Made by a program: the position numbers and the translations under genes. A stretch of 64,000 nt of DNA from Cucumis sativus (Eukaryota > Streptophyta > Magnoliopsida > Cucurbitales > Cucurbitaceae): assembly GCF_000004075.3 (NCBI RefSeq), contig NC_026657.2, positions 10,292,001 to 10,356,000 on the forward strand, given 5' to 3'. Shown here piece by piece: positions 26,503 through 37,778 of this stretch; within the stretch, counting starts at the first letter, position 1, and every line of letters starts with the position of its first letter. The notes beneath the pieces are model-generated. The model was not told the DNA's origin, did no database searches, and saw nothing but the letters and a program-made list of their open reading frames with translations.

Positions 26503-26931
26503 TCAGCAAAAATCGGGCCTCTGTTTCTTACGAACCGATATGCAGCCACGTTGATGATCCCTAAAGATTCTGATCTCAGAAAACTCCCTTAGATCTTCAA
26601 GACTGACGTATTGTTGCTTCACCATTCTCATGGAATCACCTCCACTTTCATGTATCCAAACATAAGGTTGACAAGCTTCATCATAGTAATAAAGCAAGCT
26701 CTTCATACTTCTTCCTGGCATATATGCTTTGTAAATACTCTTACATTTCAACCTCTTTGAGCATCCTGGCTTCAAACTATGCACTTTTTTCAATATCGAT
26801 CCCACCCTTATCTGCAGCTCTACTGGTCTATCGCTCAAGTTCCATATTCGAGTGCCGAATCCCGACGCTTGAGCATGGTCTCTACACCCATCAAAGCAGC
26901 TACCAAGAGGGAAAACACCAAATCCTGGCAT
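26503..26931 (-). CDS. Unassigned 142-residue plant protein, single exon
   Basis: An intact ATG-to-stop frame with even codon use and no low complexity, which argues that it is real. I do not recognise a named domain. Visible features are a cysteine-containing N-terminus (GSCFDGCRDHA), then GTRIWNLSDRPVELQIRVGS, and a basic segment (KPGCSKRLKCKSIYKAYMPG). A tyrosine-rich YYYDEACQPYVWIH stretch follows, with a basic tail ending KKQRPDFC. There is no signal peptide or membrane span. The middle (LQIRVGSILKKVHSLKPG, QPYVWIHESG) could be a small beta-rich fold. TATA-like motifs lie 100 and 175 bases upstream. As far as I recall it is absent from the matching Arabidopsis order between the LUL and VTT genes. 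Confidence 0.7.
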   Translation of the reverse strand: MPGFGVFPLGSCFDGCRDHAQASGFGTRIWNLSDRPVELQIRVGSILKKVHSLKPGCSKRLKCKSIYKAYMPGRSMKSLLYYYDEACQPYVWIHESGGDSMRMVKQQYVSLEDLREFSEIRIFRDHQRGCISVRKKQRPDFC

Positions 26932-27103
26932 CTCTCAACCGAGTGATCGAAAAACAACTCGAAATGTTAATTCTGTTTTTGCCACCCTTCCAAATGTGAA
27001 AGACTATTACTACTTGGGGTGGTTTGAACTATATATAAATGAGATGAAACTATGAAAAGAGGGATCAGATGGCTGTGGTTTGAAGGCTACAAAGAATCAA
27101 GAG

Positions 27104-27113
27104 GTTTATATAG
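27104..27113 (-). promoter_or_regulatory. TATA box candidate for the 142-residue gene
   Basis: The minus strand reads CTATATAAAC about 175 bases before the start codon. A second candidate (TTTATATATAG, minus strand) lies at about 27030-27042. Which one is used cannot be told from sequence. Confidence 0.4.
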
Positions 27114-28227
27114 CAATCTAGGGGATATGGTTAAATGAGAGTATGATAAGAAATTTGGAGTTTATATATTAATAATTTAACTATAATGGAATATGGATAA
27201 ACCCCTTCCATCAAGGAATTGGTAGGGTCCTCAAAGACCATTGTATTCAACAGCATGAAAGAATAAAGGTTTTTGAAAAGAAAGTGAAGAGAATGATAAA
27301 ATCTTATTGGTTTTGTTGAGGAAGGAAGATAAAAAAGAAATGGTGGTGTATGTAACCACTAAAAGGAAGAAATTTCAAAGCTTCATGATGAAAGATTGGG
27401 TTTAAAATATGATGTTGCTTCACCTTTCATGATGAAATCTTTTTCTTTTGATTCACTCCACTGTTCATTCTTCCCCCAACAAACTTCAATCACCTTAGAG
27501 AAGATTGTGGGTAGATTGATGGTGAGATTCTCACTTAAAATTACAAAAAGAATCAATTTTTAAAAGTTCAAACTAGTTTAGATTCAATTGAGATATAATC
27601 GGCTACATGATCCAAAAAGATCAAGGATGTAATTTAGAGTATATAGAAAAGAAATAATGTGTGAAATCAATTTACCCAAATGGTGTTTTCTACTACTTTA
27701 TACTGAAGTGCACTCATACACATAGTTGGGCATTGAACATATTCCAATAGGGGTTGGTGGAGAGAAAAGTAAAGGGTTCAAGAAGCAATGTTCCAAAGTT
27801 CTGTGTCTCCCACTTCAAATGGTTTACAGTCTCTATTCACATTTGCAACCGCTCCAGACCACAAGCTTCCAGAGGTGGAAAATTATAAGTAGATTAGTTT
27901 TGTAAACTTTTATTCATGTATCTAATAGATTTTGAATTTAAAATTGAACTACCGTGCATGTGAGCATGATAGACTGAAAATTTGTGTCAAATGATTTAGT
28001 CTATTTAAAAAGGTTCCAAATCAAAAAATACTTAAACAGTTAAACCGATCAACCGGCCTAACAAGGCAACAAAAACCGACCAACATTTACACATCAATGA
28101 TCAAGGTTGATTTGAACATTTAGTGAACAAATTCTAGTCGGTTAAGTGGTAGTTTGGTTGAAAAACATAATCAAAAGCTTGAAAATCTATTAGAAACTTG
28201 GTATAGTCCAAGAACCTAAGAACCTAT

Positions 28228-28273
28228 AAAACTTATCTCTTTTTAGTTTTAAAACTTATCTCTTTTTAGTTTT
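28228..28273. repeat. Perfect 23-base tandem duplication
   Basis: Two identical adjacent 23-base copies (28228-28250 and 28251-28273), each beginning AAAACTTATC and ending TTTAGTTTT. The exact identity suggests a recent slippage event. Confidence 0.85.
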
Positions 28274-28721
28274 AGTGATCAAATAAACAGATGTAAACCT
28301 CAAGAGACTAAAGTCGTAATCTAACCTATTATTTATTTTAATCCTATGTCCTTGAGGCTTTAGATTTGAACTCATATCCAAAGAGATACCAATACTATAT
28401 GTTACATCCTAATTTTTATACTAAAGAAAAGTACTTGAACGTATCCTATAAGCAAAACCCACAGTAGTTTGCCGAAGTGACAAACTTCTCTTTTATAATA
28501 CTTATGAGCTATTTTAGTTATGTGGTCGATGCGTAATGTTTGTTACTTAGCAAACTCTTCTCTTTTAGAATCTCTTTATTTTTTTAACAACTGAGTAGTC
28601 ACCGAGAAAAAAAGGGATCAACCCAAGACACAATATATTTCCAGTTGAGTGATTTTTGTACCAACTTGGACAATTTTTACTCTTCATTTCCACCCTAGAA
28701 GTAATCTGTCAAGATCGTGTG

Positions 28722-28741
28722 TATATATATATATATATATA
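28722..28741. repeat. (AT)n microsatellite
   Basis: Ten TA units between GTGTG and ACATTC flanks, about 140 bases downstream of the VTT gene's stop codon. Confidence 0.9.
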
Positions 28742-28883
28742 CATTCAGCCCCAATCACAAGGCAGAAGCTAAGCTACTCTAATAATACACGGCTCAATCA
28801 AAAGAAATCAAGCTTGTTCTTCTACACAAATAAAGGAGATCGTGGAACTGTACAGAGACATAACAAACCACAAGCTTTCATTG

Positions 28884-31800
28884 TCATTTTTCATGGTTAT
28901 CTTCAGTTGGGTCTATCTTCAGTATCAAAGGCTGCTTTAAATCTACAAGAAAATCGGCAACAACCGGTAGCTCACCATATGTGATATCGTCATAATCCTC
29001 ATTTTCAGCCAAAGCTTTATCTAGAGCAGACTTGGCGACTCTTGTAATGCAAATTATTAGAACCACTGCAATTCAAAGAAAAAGGTTTCAAGGCTACCTG
29101 GATGCAAAGCTTGTGCGGGATGAAAAAAATGTTTTATCGGTTCATTCCAATATGATGTTTCACCAGCTTAATAGAACAAATCAAGGTGACTTTGGGCGTT
29201 TATTGTTTTAGAGATCAAATGATAACGCGTTCATAAACCCACTCCAATAATAGTTGTCGACTTCAACAAAGAAAAGCAATCATGTGCGCTACAAAAATCT
29301 AAATGTCGTTATACGAGCATAATATGCAAGGAATACGACCCAAGTCGAACTTACCAGATATGAAAAGGCCCATCATGATAAATGCCTGCATCCACAAGAG
29401 AGAAAATTCGCATCACACAAGGAAGAAGATTACAACAACTCATGCAAATACCTAAGAATTAGAGAATATCGATCTGTAGTCAACTGTAGAACCTGAATTA
29501 GCTTACCCAATCAGACTTTGGAAATTCATTCCAGCCGTGAGTTACATCCGATAAATCCTTAAGAGTTGTTCCCACATAAACTAATGCAACTGTACTTGGC
29601 TACAAACCAAACAATCATCAGGACATCATATAAATGTACAAAAAAGAACAGTGAGCTATATACAGTTATCAGTGGGATGGACCTAACAAGTATTCATGAC
29701 TTTCCATAACCTTAAGACATGTTTGGATTTGATTGACTTTAAGTGTTTAAATAAGTGTTTATCTGTGCAAAAAAAATAATACTTATAAACATTTAGAAAG
29801 TCAATCCAAACGGGGCACTAATTTTACTTTCAAATTATCTTTTTGACAAGTTTCATGATAACAATTAACGATAAAATCAAAGATGGGGAATATTCATAGA
29901 GTATTTAGACCTAAGATAACATAACCAAAAGATGGTTATTGTTGTAAAAATGATAAAATGTGTTAAATGAATAATTTGGATGCAATCTTTTAAGAGGAGA
30001 AAGGTGGGGAACATACCATCATTCCCAACCAGGAAGCCAACATGTACTTTCCTAGTGAAATAGGAGTTACAGACAAAAGATAATTCATTATGTTGAATGG
30101 AAGCAAAGGAACAAGCCGAAGTAACAGAATGATCTGCAAAAGAAGTAAAAAATTTAAAACGTGTAATGCAAATTATAGTAGTCAAATGCTCAAGTATTTA
30201 GTATAATATAAACAGCTAAATTAGGCCAGTTTTGGTAACTATTTGGTTTTCAAAACTTATGTCTTTTTCCTTTCAATCTCTCACATCACTTTTCATGTTT
30301 CTTAAATAAAAAAAGTTGCATTCCTAGCCAAATTATGAAAACAAAAACAAATTTTTAAAAACTACTTTTTTTTTTTTCTATATTCAAAACTTAACGATAG
30401 TGAAAAGTAGATAACAAAACAAGAACGTCCAAAGTGGAATGGATGTTTATAGGCTTAATTTTCAAAAACTAAAAACAAAAAACCAAATAGTTACCAAACG
30501 AAACCTTAATCATGTAAAAGATGATTCACATACAAACCTTAAACCCCGACTTATGAATTGCGATTGCAACTGAACGAAACTGCGGATAGTCCTTCAACTT
30601 GGAAACAACAAATGACTTCCCAATCTGCGCAACATAGTATGAAACTTAAACTGATTAGAAAAAGATCAAAGGGATAACAAGAGGAAATGATACTGTCAGT
30701 AAGAAAAACAATCCAAGAACTTACTGTTCTTCCAAGAAGAAATGCAGCCCCAGCTCCAGCAGTTGCACCAATAGAATCAGCAGCAATGCCAATGGGCAAC
30801 CCAAATAAGTAACCACCCCCAAGCTGAGGCAGTAAAGGGAGATAAAACTGAATGATGGCTTACAAATCTATAGGTAAGGATCAAGAACCACCATAAAGAA
30901 TTTAAGCTTACTGTCAAGATTGAGGCTGGAACAGCCATGATTGTCAATGGAATGTATGCAACAGCTCTGCATTTAACAGCAGAAAATGCTTTATAGTGCT
31001 TCATAAGAATTGTATTCGTTGAGGTGAGGATACTTAAACCAACGTAGGGATCATTTCAAAAGGGTATGCTTGAAAATAATTTATTTCAAATCAATTTGAG
31101 ACATGACTTCAATCATTCCAACTCAATTTAAGGGGTCCTTTGGCCCACCAATTTCTTGAGTGAGTGTAAACAACTTCACTATTGCACATTTATCAAGTAA
31201 CTCTACCTTCCTATTTTTTCATACTCTTCACATTTATCGAGCAAACTCATCTCCCTCTCCATCTCTACTTTATTTATCGAGCAACTCTATCTTCTCTTTT
31301 TAATCTACTTTTCACGATTATAGACAAATTTCGCCTTACAACTCTACACCCAAAACACGAACTTACTAACTCTAGCTAACATATTAACTTTGAACTTATT
31401 AACCCCACTTAGCGGGTCAAATGCCCCCTAAAAGCAATTTTCATACTAACATAATTAGTTTTGAAGGATTTCATATTTCAAAGTGATTTTGAATATGGTC
31501 AATCACAAAAGTGATTAAACCAATTTCAAAATCACTCTCAAACATGTCAGAAATGAGGAGAGTTGACTCACAGCACGACTGGACCCCAGACTCCAAGATC
31601 CCGATGAACCCATAACAAGAAATCCTTCAAAATCTGCAGAGAACAATGTGAGTTTGTTGGTATGTGGAAATTATTTGAAGCAAATAACGTGTAGGAAAAG
31701 TAACAAGAAATAGACTTAGTAAGTAGGCTGCTCTGTTCAGCAACAAAAGTTTCTTTCTCTAAAATTTCTGCCACTAAAGTCTAATCCCTCTATGAATTAT

Positions 31801-32712
31801 TTCTCCAACTAAATTCTACGTGCCTAAAGTAAACTTGATAGAGTTAAATGAAAATTGGAAAATACAGAGAGAAAAAAATTAAATTTTGTATTTAAAAAAA
31901 CTCCACAAACTTACTAAATTTTATGATATCAAATTTTGCCCAAACTTAAATTAAAATTCGAATGAGTTATATAAACTAGCAACTGGATTAAAAATATTTT
32001 TTAATTATGACAAGAAAAAAGTAACACTTTTTCAATTTTAAGGCTATAATAACTATCGCACTTATCGAAGTTTTAGGTGTAATTAGATCAAATTAAAAAT
32101 TTTAAGTGATAATCGTTAGGAAATTGATTTTTTTTCCAAACAAATATTATTTATCTTTAATGAATTATTAAACGTTTGCGGCAAACTTAAAATAAATAAT
32201 AATAATAAGTTCGTGTGATAAATATGTTTGTTACTTTAAAAAACTTTAAAATAAAAATGAATCCAAGGAGGAAATAATTATTTTTTTTTGTCACATTTCT
32301 TTTATTTGTTTGCCTTCAACCTTAAACTATAATTAGGCAAACAAAAAATCTTAAGGATGAACTTTTATTTTAGAATGCGTTTTATTTTAACTTCATCTTC
32401 TTCTTTTTTCTTAATTATTAAAGAAAAAGATCAAATCGAACGGGACCATATAACCTGTCAATGTCATTAGAAAGGAAAAAAAAAAGAAAAAAAACTTAAA
32501 TTATACAATCTGGATCAAAATGTGTTAGATTCAAATTTCTTAATTATGTAAAGAGGCTTTTGTTTATAAAGCTCAAATATATTTATCATAATCTAAGGAC
32601 TTAATATGATATTCAGGGGATAATGAAAACAGACCTTTTGGAGAGGGAGCGTGAAGCAAGCGACGGCTATGGCGGCGATGAGGAGGATGAGGAAGACGAT
32701 TCTCAAAGCCAT
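28884..32712 (-). CDS. TVP38/TMEM64-family (VTT/DedA) membrane protein
   Basis: Nine exons on the minus strand: 32635-32712, 31572-31633, 30912-30966, 30725-30823, 30538-30624, 30017-30133, 29507-29599, 29355-29385 and 28884-29065. They join in frame to 267 residues. It opens with a hydrophobic segment (MALRIVFLILLIAAIAVACF). The VTT core follows: AYIPLTIMAVPASILT, then the family signature GGGYLFGLPIG (about residues 67-77) and DSIGATAGAGAAFLLGR. Further hydrophobic segments are LLLRLVPLLPFNIMNYLLS and AFIMMGLFISVVLIICI. An acidic, probably cytosolic tail (ENEDYDD) ends the protein. In other eukaryotes, VTT proteins (VMP1, TMEM41B) are lipid scramblases of the secretory pathway; this subfamily is annotated as SNARE-associated Golgi protein. 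Introns 2, 5 and 6 carry MITEs. Recalled homologue: At5g19070. Confidence 0.93.
29716..29818. mobile_element. Tourist-like MITE in VTT intron 6
   Basis: A 103-bp element flanked by TAA on both sides (29713-29715 and 29819-29821). The left end GACATGTTTGGATT and the right end AATCCAAACGGGGCAC are imperfect inverted copies, and the match extends inward through GATTGACTTT/AAAGTCAATC. A TAA target duplication plus a GTTTGG-containing terminus points to the PIF/Harbinger (Tourist) group. No coding capacity. Confidence 0.75.
30224..30505. mobile_element. Tourist-like MITE in VTT intron 5
   Basis: A 282-bp element flanked by TTA on both sides (30221-30223 and 30506-30508). Termini GGCCAGTTTTGGTAACT and AGTTACCAAACGAAACC are inverted copies, and the match runs on through ATTTGGTTTT/AAAACCAAAT-type sequence for about 30 bases. 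No coding capacity. Same superfamily as its neighbours but a different sequence family. Confidence 0.8.
31132..31428. mobile_element. Tourist-like MITE in VTT intron 2
   Basis: A 297-bp element flanked by TAA (31129-31131 and 31429-31431). Its termini GGGGTCCTTTGGCCC and GGGTCAAATGCCCCC match as inverted repeats at about 12 of 15 positions. The interior repeats a CATTTATCNAGCAA-type motif several times, which looks like internal duplication. No coding capacity. Confidence 0.75.
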
Positions 32713-35700
32713 GATCGGAGAAAGTAAAGAAAAGAAAAGAAAAACCCTAGCTCCGTCGAAATTGGGAGCGCAAGGAAAAAATAAAATAAAATTCCGGTGG
32801 GGATGGGGGTGCAAAGATAGAATTAGAAAATGAAGCGACCCTTAAACGCAATATTTTACATTGCCACTCTTCTTGCCTTTTACTTCTCAAATCTCCCTTT
32901 CCCTCTTCTTTTCTCTTTCTGTCTTTTTATAATATCAAATATTAAATTAAATTTGTAAAGTATTTTACGATATTTATGTGAATTGATATTTTATTTTAAA
33001 ATCTATGATGGACCATCATACCCTTAACAAACATTTAAAAAAGAAAGAAAAGGAACTGGACTCACAAATGAATTGGGCTTTGATGAAGCCTATATTTGGC
33101 CCAAACAAACTTATGCTCAAAGAATGAGCCCAAATGCTTAATACATTCTTAATTGTTTTGAAATCTAATAGTTATATTTTACCACTATTTCATAAATAAA
33201 TAATGTGAAATTTGGTGCACTGATTATATTTTTAATTCCCACTAAAAGTTGGAAAAAGGCATCATGAACGAAATTGATGGTTTAGTTTTATTTCCACCAA
33301 ACCCCTCTTCTAACCATTCTAATCAAATTCAATTCTTCCCTATTTTCGTTCGGTTTATACCTATTATTTTGGTAAAACGTTTTCTTAGATTTTTAATTTG
33401 TATAATATTATAATTATAATTAAAACGTTTCAAAAATCAACTATCTTACATCCCAAAGTTATTGGGACAACCACCGTCCTCCGACAACTATTGTCTCTAA
33501 CCAACTCTAACCACCACCTACATTCAATTGCATCGACCAACTTTAAGGTCGATTTTGATTGCCACCATCAACTATCATCTCTACCAATTTCAACCACAAC
33601 TAACTATAATAATCATTATTATAAAATTTTAGACCATAGTATTCTATATATAGTGGTGCTTTATAGCAATTTAATATTAATCAAAACACTTCAGTATATA
33701 TCTAGGGAAAGTGATAGTGAAGCAAATAAGTATATTTTTATTTTAAATAGCTTTCAATCAATAATATTTTTTCTAAGTTAATAAAAGGATATCCAAATAA
33801 TTAATTCACAATATATTAATTATTTGAAGTACATGTAGTTCACGTCTCAATCTTTATTTTATCAATGTGTACTTCAAAAACTTTTTTGTGAAACTCTTTC
33901 ATGCCTAATTAATAATCTAACCAATCTTTTACGACATTATTGACATCAATTTTGTGTTATACAAATAGAATAGCCTTTCAAAAAAAGAAGTCTAGTTTCA
34001 AATTAATGGAGCCATCATGACTAAAGATAAAAGATGTTACCATTTTTTTATGGCAAATATTAACATGCAACCTAGGTTTATGATACAAAAGTATCAAAGT
34101 TGTAATTTTGTATGAAAAAACATGTTGAGTAACTAAAGCTACGATCCCATGAGTAAATTTGTTATTCTCTCAAGAGATGTCACAAATATAAACAATTACA
34201 TTGTTCATATAAAAAGAATAAATTTGAATGATGGATGATCCAATCTCAACCAAAAAAATTCATAATCTTCACGCTCTAGTTGACAATATATGAAGCGGAA
34301 AAGTTAAACTTCTACCTTTTGAGTTAGGCTTATTTGAGCAATAATACATTTTTAGTTGACCTTATTTTTTAACTATGTTTGTAACACTTCAACTCATTTT
34401 GTTCGGGCTGTTTTTAACTAACTCAACCTTCTTTTATAATGTTTTCATGTTTAAGAATTTCATTTTTTATTCGCCATTGACTCTTGATCATGCACTCCAA
34501 TACCCATATGATGATTTTCAATAATGTTAATTACATTTCATGTCACGAACATCCTTACAATATTATTAATAATGATAATAATTTTAAACAAAGTATAAGA
34601 TTGTCTAGTGAATGTGGCCAGATCTAAACATTTAAAAATACTTTTAAAAAATCGATTTTAAACAATAATGTTGACTTCAATTAAAAATTGATTTGATTAT
34701 AGACCATATTGTATTGTTATTGTCTTACTCAAATTTATATTAAACACCGAATGGTGAAAGAGTTTTATGGAGTTGAACTACACCTGTTATTCATACGAAA
34801 CAAAATCAATACACCTAAAGTTTTCTTCTCGTAATCCTACCGACCTAGACTTATCAATTAAATATAAAATATCAATTTTAAAATTTTGATTAAGAATTTA
34901 AAACTTTCATAATAATTATTTTAAACGACAAAATAATACATAACCAATAACCAATTGATATGGAGATTTAAAAAAACAATATACCAAGAATTAATTTCAA
35001 CTAATCTTCCAAACTTCCTTTATTCACCCATTATACTTGCAATTTATTTTCCACAACATCCACCTAATCCAACCAATAAAAGTTATTTGTAAATTGTCAT
35101 TCAATCAAAGAAAAAATAAAAGTGAAAGGGAAATTTTGTTAGTGAGAAAAAGGACAACTTGGTCTTCTTTTTATTTAACAATAAATATTAGCATTCATTA
35201 GCTCAAAAGATGTTCATATTTAATAACCATTTATCAAATTAATCAAATCTCCACACACTTTTATTTTAGTAAAGTGAAAGTTGATTCTATTTCTATTATT
35301 ATCTATTTTAATATTATATATTATTAACACATATCAATTAAATTCTTCTTATAATAAAAGTTTCAACACATTCCATATATCTCTTTTGAAAAATGGGATG
35401 ATTTAACATTACAACATCAACAAATGATTTATACATTATTGTTCATCTCAAAATAACCAAACAAGAATTGCAAATATCCTAAAATTCTGTAGGAGAAAAA
35501 TAAATAACAAAAATTATACATTATTAATTACCAATATGTAAGTAAATAAATACAAACTTTAGGCTGTATAAATCAACTCCACCACTCACCCAAACAAAAT
35601 TTACAGAGCAAAATACCAACAATTTGCTGCTGCTTAGGTTTTGGTTTCAACTCCAATGGAGGTTGTTCAATTCCTCCATTAGAGCCTTTTTTTTCTTTTA

Positions 35701-35782
35701 AGTTCTACCAAAGAATGTGTTTCTGAACCTAATTCAAAACAATGGAGTTTCAGGTTTTGTTCTTCTTCTTGGTTTGGATCTA
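32713..35782. other. VTT gene promoter, then intergenic
   Basis: AT-rich with no gene supported. The first 400 bases are the promoter side of the VTT gene. A 127-codon plus-strand frame at 33398-33781 has Asn/His/Thr-rich low-complexity content and no motif, and is not called. The last 200 bases before 35783 are probably 3' UTR of the PC-esterase gene. Confidence 0.5.
33073..33132. promoter_or_regulatory. Site II-like cluster in the VTT gene promoter
   Basis: TTGGGCT, TGGCCCA and GAGCCCA occur within 60 bases, 360-420 bases upstream of the VTT start codon. TGGGCY/RGCCCA elements are usual in promoters of constitutively expressed plant genes and would suit a housekeeping membrane protein. The link is inferred from position. 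Confidence 0.4.
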
Positions 35783-37573
35783 TCATGTGCACAGTGCATT
35801 GAGAAGAATATGAGCTAACATGAGGTCTAGGAAATATTGGTGCCCTATTTCGCCATCCCTCCATTTCAGCTTTGCTGGTGCTCTCCCGTAATGGACTCCG
35901 TCGTTGCACCGATTGTCGAAATGCCAAGGGAATGTCATGTCGAAGTTGTCGATCACGCCATGGGTGATCCCAGCTTCCTTCAACTTCTCCAGCACTACCC
36001 AGTTGAATATTTCCATTTTGTTAGGATTGAAGGCAAGCGTTCGAGCGTAGCCACCTGTTGCGACCGTGGTTCGGTAGAACACCTTCGGGACTGTTAAACC
36101 CCTCTGCTTAATGGAGTCCAAAACTTGTTTCCAGAAAGATGCAGCATAGGTTGCTCCGACGGAGAAAGATCGGATATTTAACCAATGAACACCATCGTGG
36201 AGGCCTGAGTTCATGATGATCGTGTCGGGAACAGTTTCTTCTGAGAAGTACTTCTGAAGCAGACTTCTAAACCCTTCATTTCTCAATGAATTCAAACCTT
36301 CATAGTTTTGTGTATCATTCCAATGCCCATTGAATATGCTGGTAATGCGAACTGTTTGAGACGGATTCTTCGGGTTCGAAAAATTCCTATCGAATCGCCT
36401 CGGAACTGCAGGGATTTCGGGCAAATCCAACACGAAATTGAGAAGGTTTCTTATCGTATCGACATGATTCGAATCACCCCAAAAGAAAATCCATCTACCC
36501 TTCAAGCAATCCCAAGCAGAACTACTAGAAAACATTGTAAACGAACAATGAGCAGAATAAACCCATCCATTACTCTCCAACAACCCTAGCGGGCCATTAC
36601 ACCAAGGGCTCTGACAAGGATAGTCTGGCGCGAAACACCGGTAGCGGCCGTCATCGCTGATCTTGCATCGGTCATTTCGACCGTGACGAGTCCACCGCCC
36701 CGTCCAAATATCTCTACTGAAATCAGAGCTCCGACACATTTTAATCTTCGGCAACACAACCGAATTCTTAACAAATCGAACTTTGATTCTACGAAGCTCT
36801 CGATCGTAGGCAAATCGGGTTGGGGAAAACCTAAGCCCCTCAAAGTGTCGAAATAGAAGAATCACAGTAAGATTATAATCGCCGGCGAAATCAGGGTGGA
36901 CCTGAAGCCAAAACGAGTAAGTCCCATTACCAAAATCTTTAACAAACGGCCGAGATTTCCACAAATTCCCAGAAAGATCAGTCTCAAAATAATCTCCACC
37001 TAAACAACGAGGATTTCCAGATTCATCAAGAGCTTGGAATCGAAACTCATGAACATCTCCCGTTGAAAGCGTCACTATTGCCGGACTTTCCATGCCGGAG
37101 ATAGCGATGTCCGTCGTCTTCAAGTCTCTGCAAGGCTCACCGCCAGGAGCCAACCATTGAGCAAGAAGATGGGAGGTAAAATTCGGCTCGAGTTCAGCTG
37201 AAAACCAATCAGAGAAAGAATCATGACGAACCGCCGGTTTGCTCTGTTTCCGGCGAGGCTCGACGGGGGCATTCTGCGGCGGAACGGGTTCATTCAAAAC
37301 CGATTCTTGGTAATTTATTTCGGGTTTGTAAGAGATAACTGGGGTAAAATTGAAATCATGGGTATCGGTGAAATTAGAAGAAACAGAGACGAAATCTTGA
37401 GGAGAACTCCAAGCTTTAATGAAAATTTTGATATGACCGCCATCGATACTCCAAATGGCTAACATACTGAAAAGAATCAAAGCCGTTAAAACCCCAAAAC
37501 GGGAATGCACCAACGGAGACGACCTTAAAAGCCATGGATTTGAGGTCACCGGAAGCAACCCCTTTTCCTGCAT
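35783..37573 (-). CDS. Membrane-anchored PC-esterase with an Ig/filamin-like region (NXPE-like)
   Basis: One coding exon, 596 residues. The order is: a short basic N-terminus; one signal-anchor helix (FGVLTALILFSMLAIWSI, about residues 26-43); a Ser/Pro linker; a beta-rich region at about 165-245 (TLSTGDVHEFRFQ, FGNGTYSFWLQVHP, GDYNLTVILLF) resembling filamin-type Ig repeats; and a C-terminal PC-esterase domain. The esterase carries GDSN at 366-369 and DGVH at 558-561, the expected SGNH-type Ser and Asp-His positions. Sequons (NFT, NGT, NLT) and many cysteines suggest a Golgi-lumen or extracellular face, so acyl-ester chemistry on glycans or wall polymers is plausible, with unknown substrate. 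ATG 37573 is chosen because a CAG acceptor directly precedes it; the in-frame upstream codons to 37627 start at TTG. Recalled homologue by position: At5g19060, whose cytochrome P450 label this protein does not support, since no haem-binding FxxGxRxCxG is visible. Confidence 0.85.
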   Translation of the reverse strand: MQEKGLLPVTSNPWLLRSSPLVHSRFGVLTALILFSMLAIWSIDGGHIKIFIKAWSSPQDFVSVSSNFTDTHDFNFTPVISYKPEINYQESVLNEPVPPQNAPVEPRRKQSKPAVRHDSFSDWFSAELEPNFTSHLLAQWLAPGGEPCRDLKTTDIAISGMESPAIVTLSTGDVHEFRFQALDESGNPRCLGGDYFETDLSGNLWKSRPFVKDFGNGTYSFWLQVHPDFAGDYNLTVILLFRHFEGLRFSPTRFAYDRELRRIKVRFVKNSVVLPKIKMCRSSDFSRDIWTGRWTRHGRNDRCKISDDGRYRCFAPDYPCQSPWCNGPLGLLESNGWVYSAHCSFTMFSSSSAWDCLKGRWIFFWGDSNHVDTIRNLLNFVLDLPEIPAVPRRFDRNFSNPKNPSQTVRITSIFNGHWNDTQNYEGLNSLRNEGFRSLLQKYFSEETVPDTIIMNSGLHDGVHWLNIRSFSVGATYAASFWKQVLDSIKQRGLTVPKVFYRTTVATGGYARTLAFNPNKMEIFNWVVLEKLKEAGITHGVIDNFDMTFPWHFDNRCNDGVHYGRAPAKLKWRDGEIGHQYFLDLMLAHILLNALCT

Positions 37574-37778
37574 CTGAAACTGCCATAGATTCAACAAACC
37601 CACAAACCAAAAACAGAACAAACCCAAAAATCAGAACCAAAAAAAAAAAAAAAAAAAAAAACCCCTTTTCTCGAACGACAAAGTTCTCTTCTTTTCTAAA
37701 AGCTAAGGATTTTCCTTTCTCGATTAAACAAAAAAACCAAGAAATCAAAGAAAGAAAAAAGCAAGAAGTTTTACTTAC
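37574..37778 (-). other. 5' UTR intron of the PC-esterase gene
   Basis: On the minus strand a strong donor (CCCC then GTAAGT, boundary at 37778) pairs with an acceptor TTTCAG at 37574 that abuts the start codon. The leader exon lies to the right, at about 37779 to 38000. A 205-bp intron with no coding content is the simplest reading. Confidence 0.55.

Larger units (their letters stand above)
27114..28883. other. Intergenic between the 142-residue gene and the VTT gene
   Basis: No coding frame supported. The 142-residue gene's upstream region occupies the left part; the right few hundred bases may be 3' UTR of the VTT gene. It holds the two repeats listed next. Confidence 0.5.

Noticed and set aside
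33398-33781. 127-codon plus-strand frame
   Set aside because: Asn/His/Thr/Ile-rich low complexity from AT-rich DNA, with no motif and no splice context.
35837-37462. Plus-strand frames over the PC-esterase gene
   Set aside because: Antisense shadows of a long, well-supported coding exon.
37416-37748. 110-codon minus-strand frame overlapping the PC-esterase start
   Set aside because: Different frame from the supported protein; it covers the proposed leader intron and a long poly-Phe run from an A/T tract.
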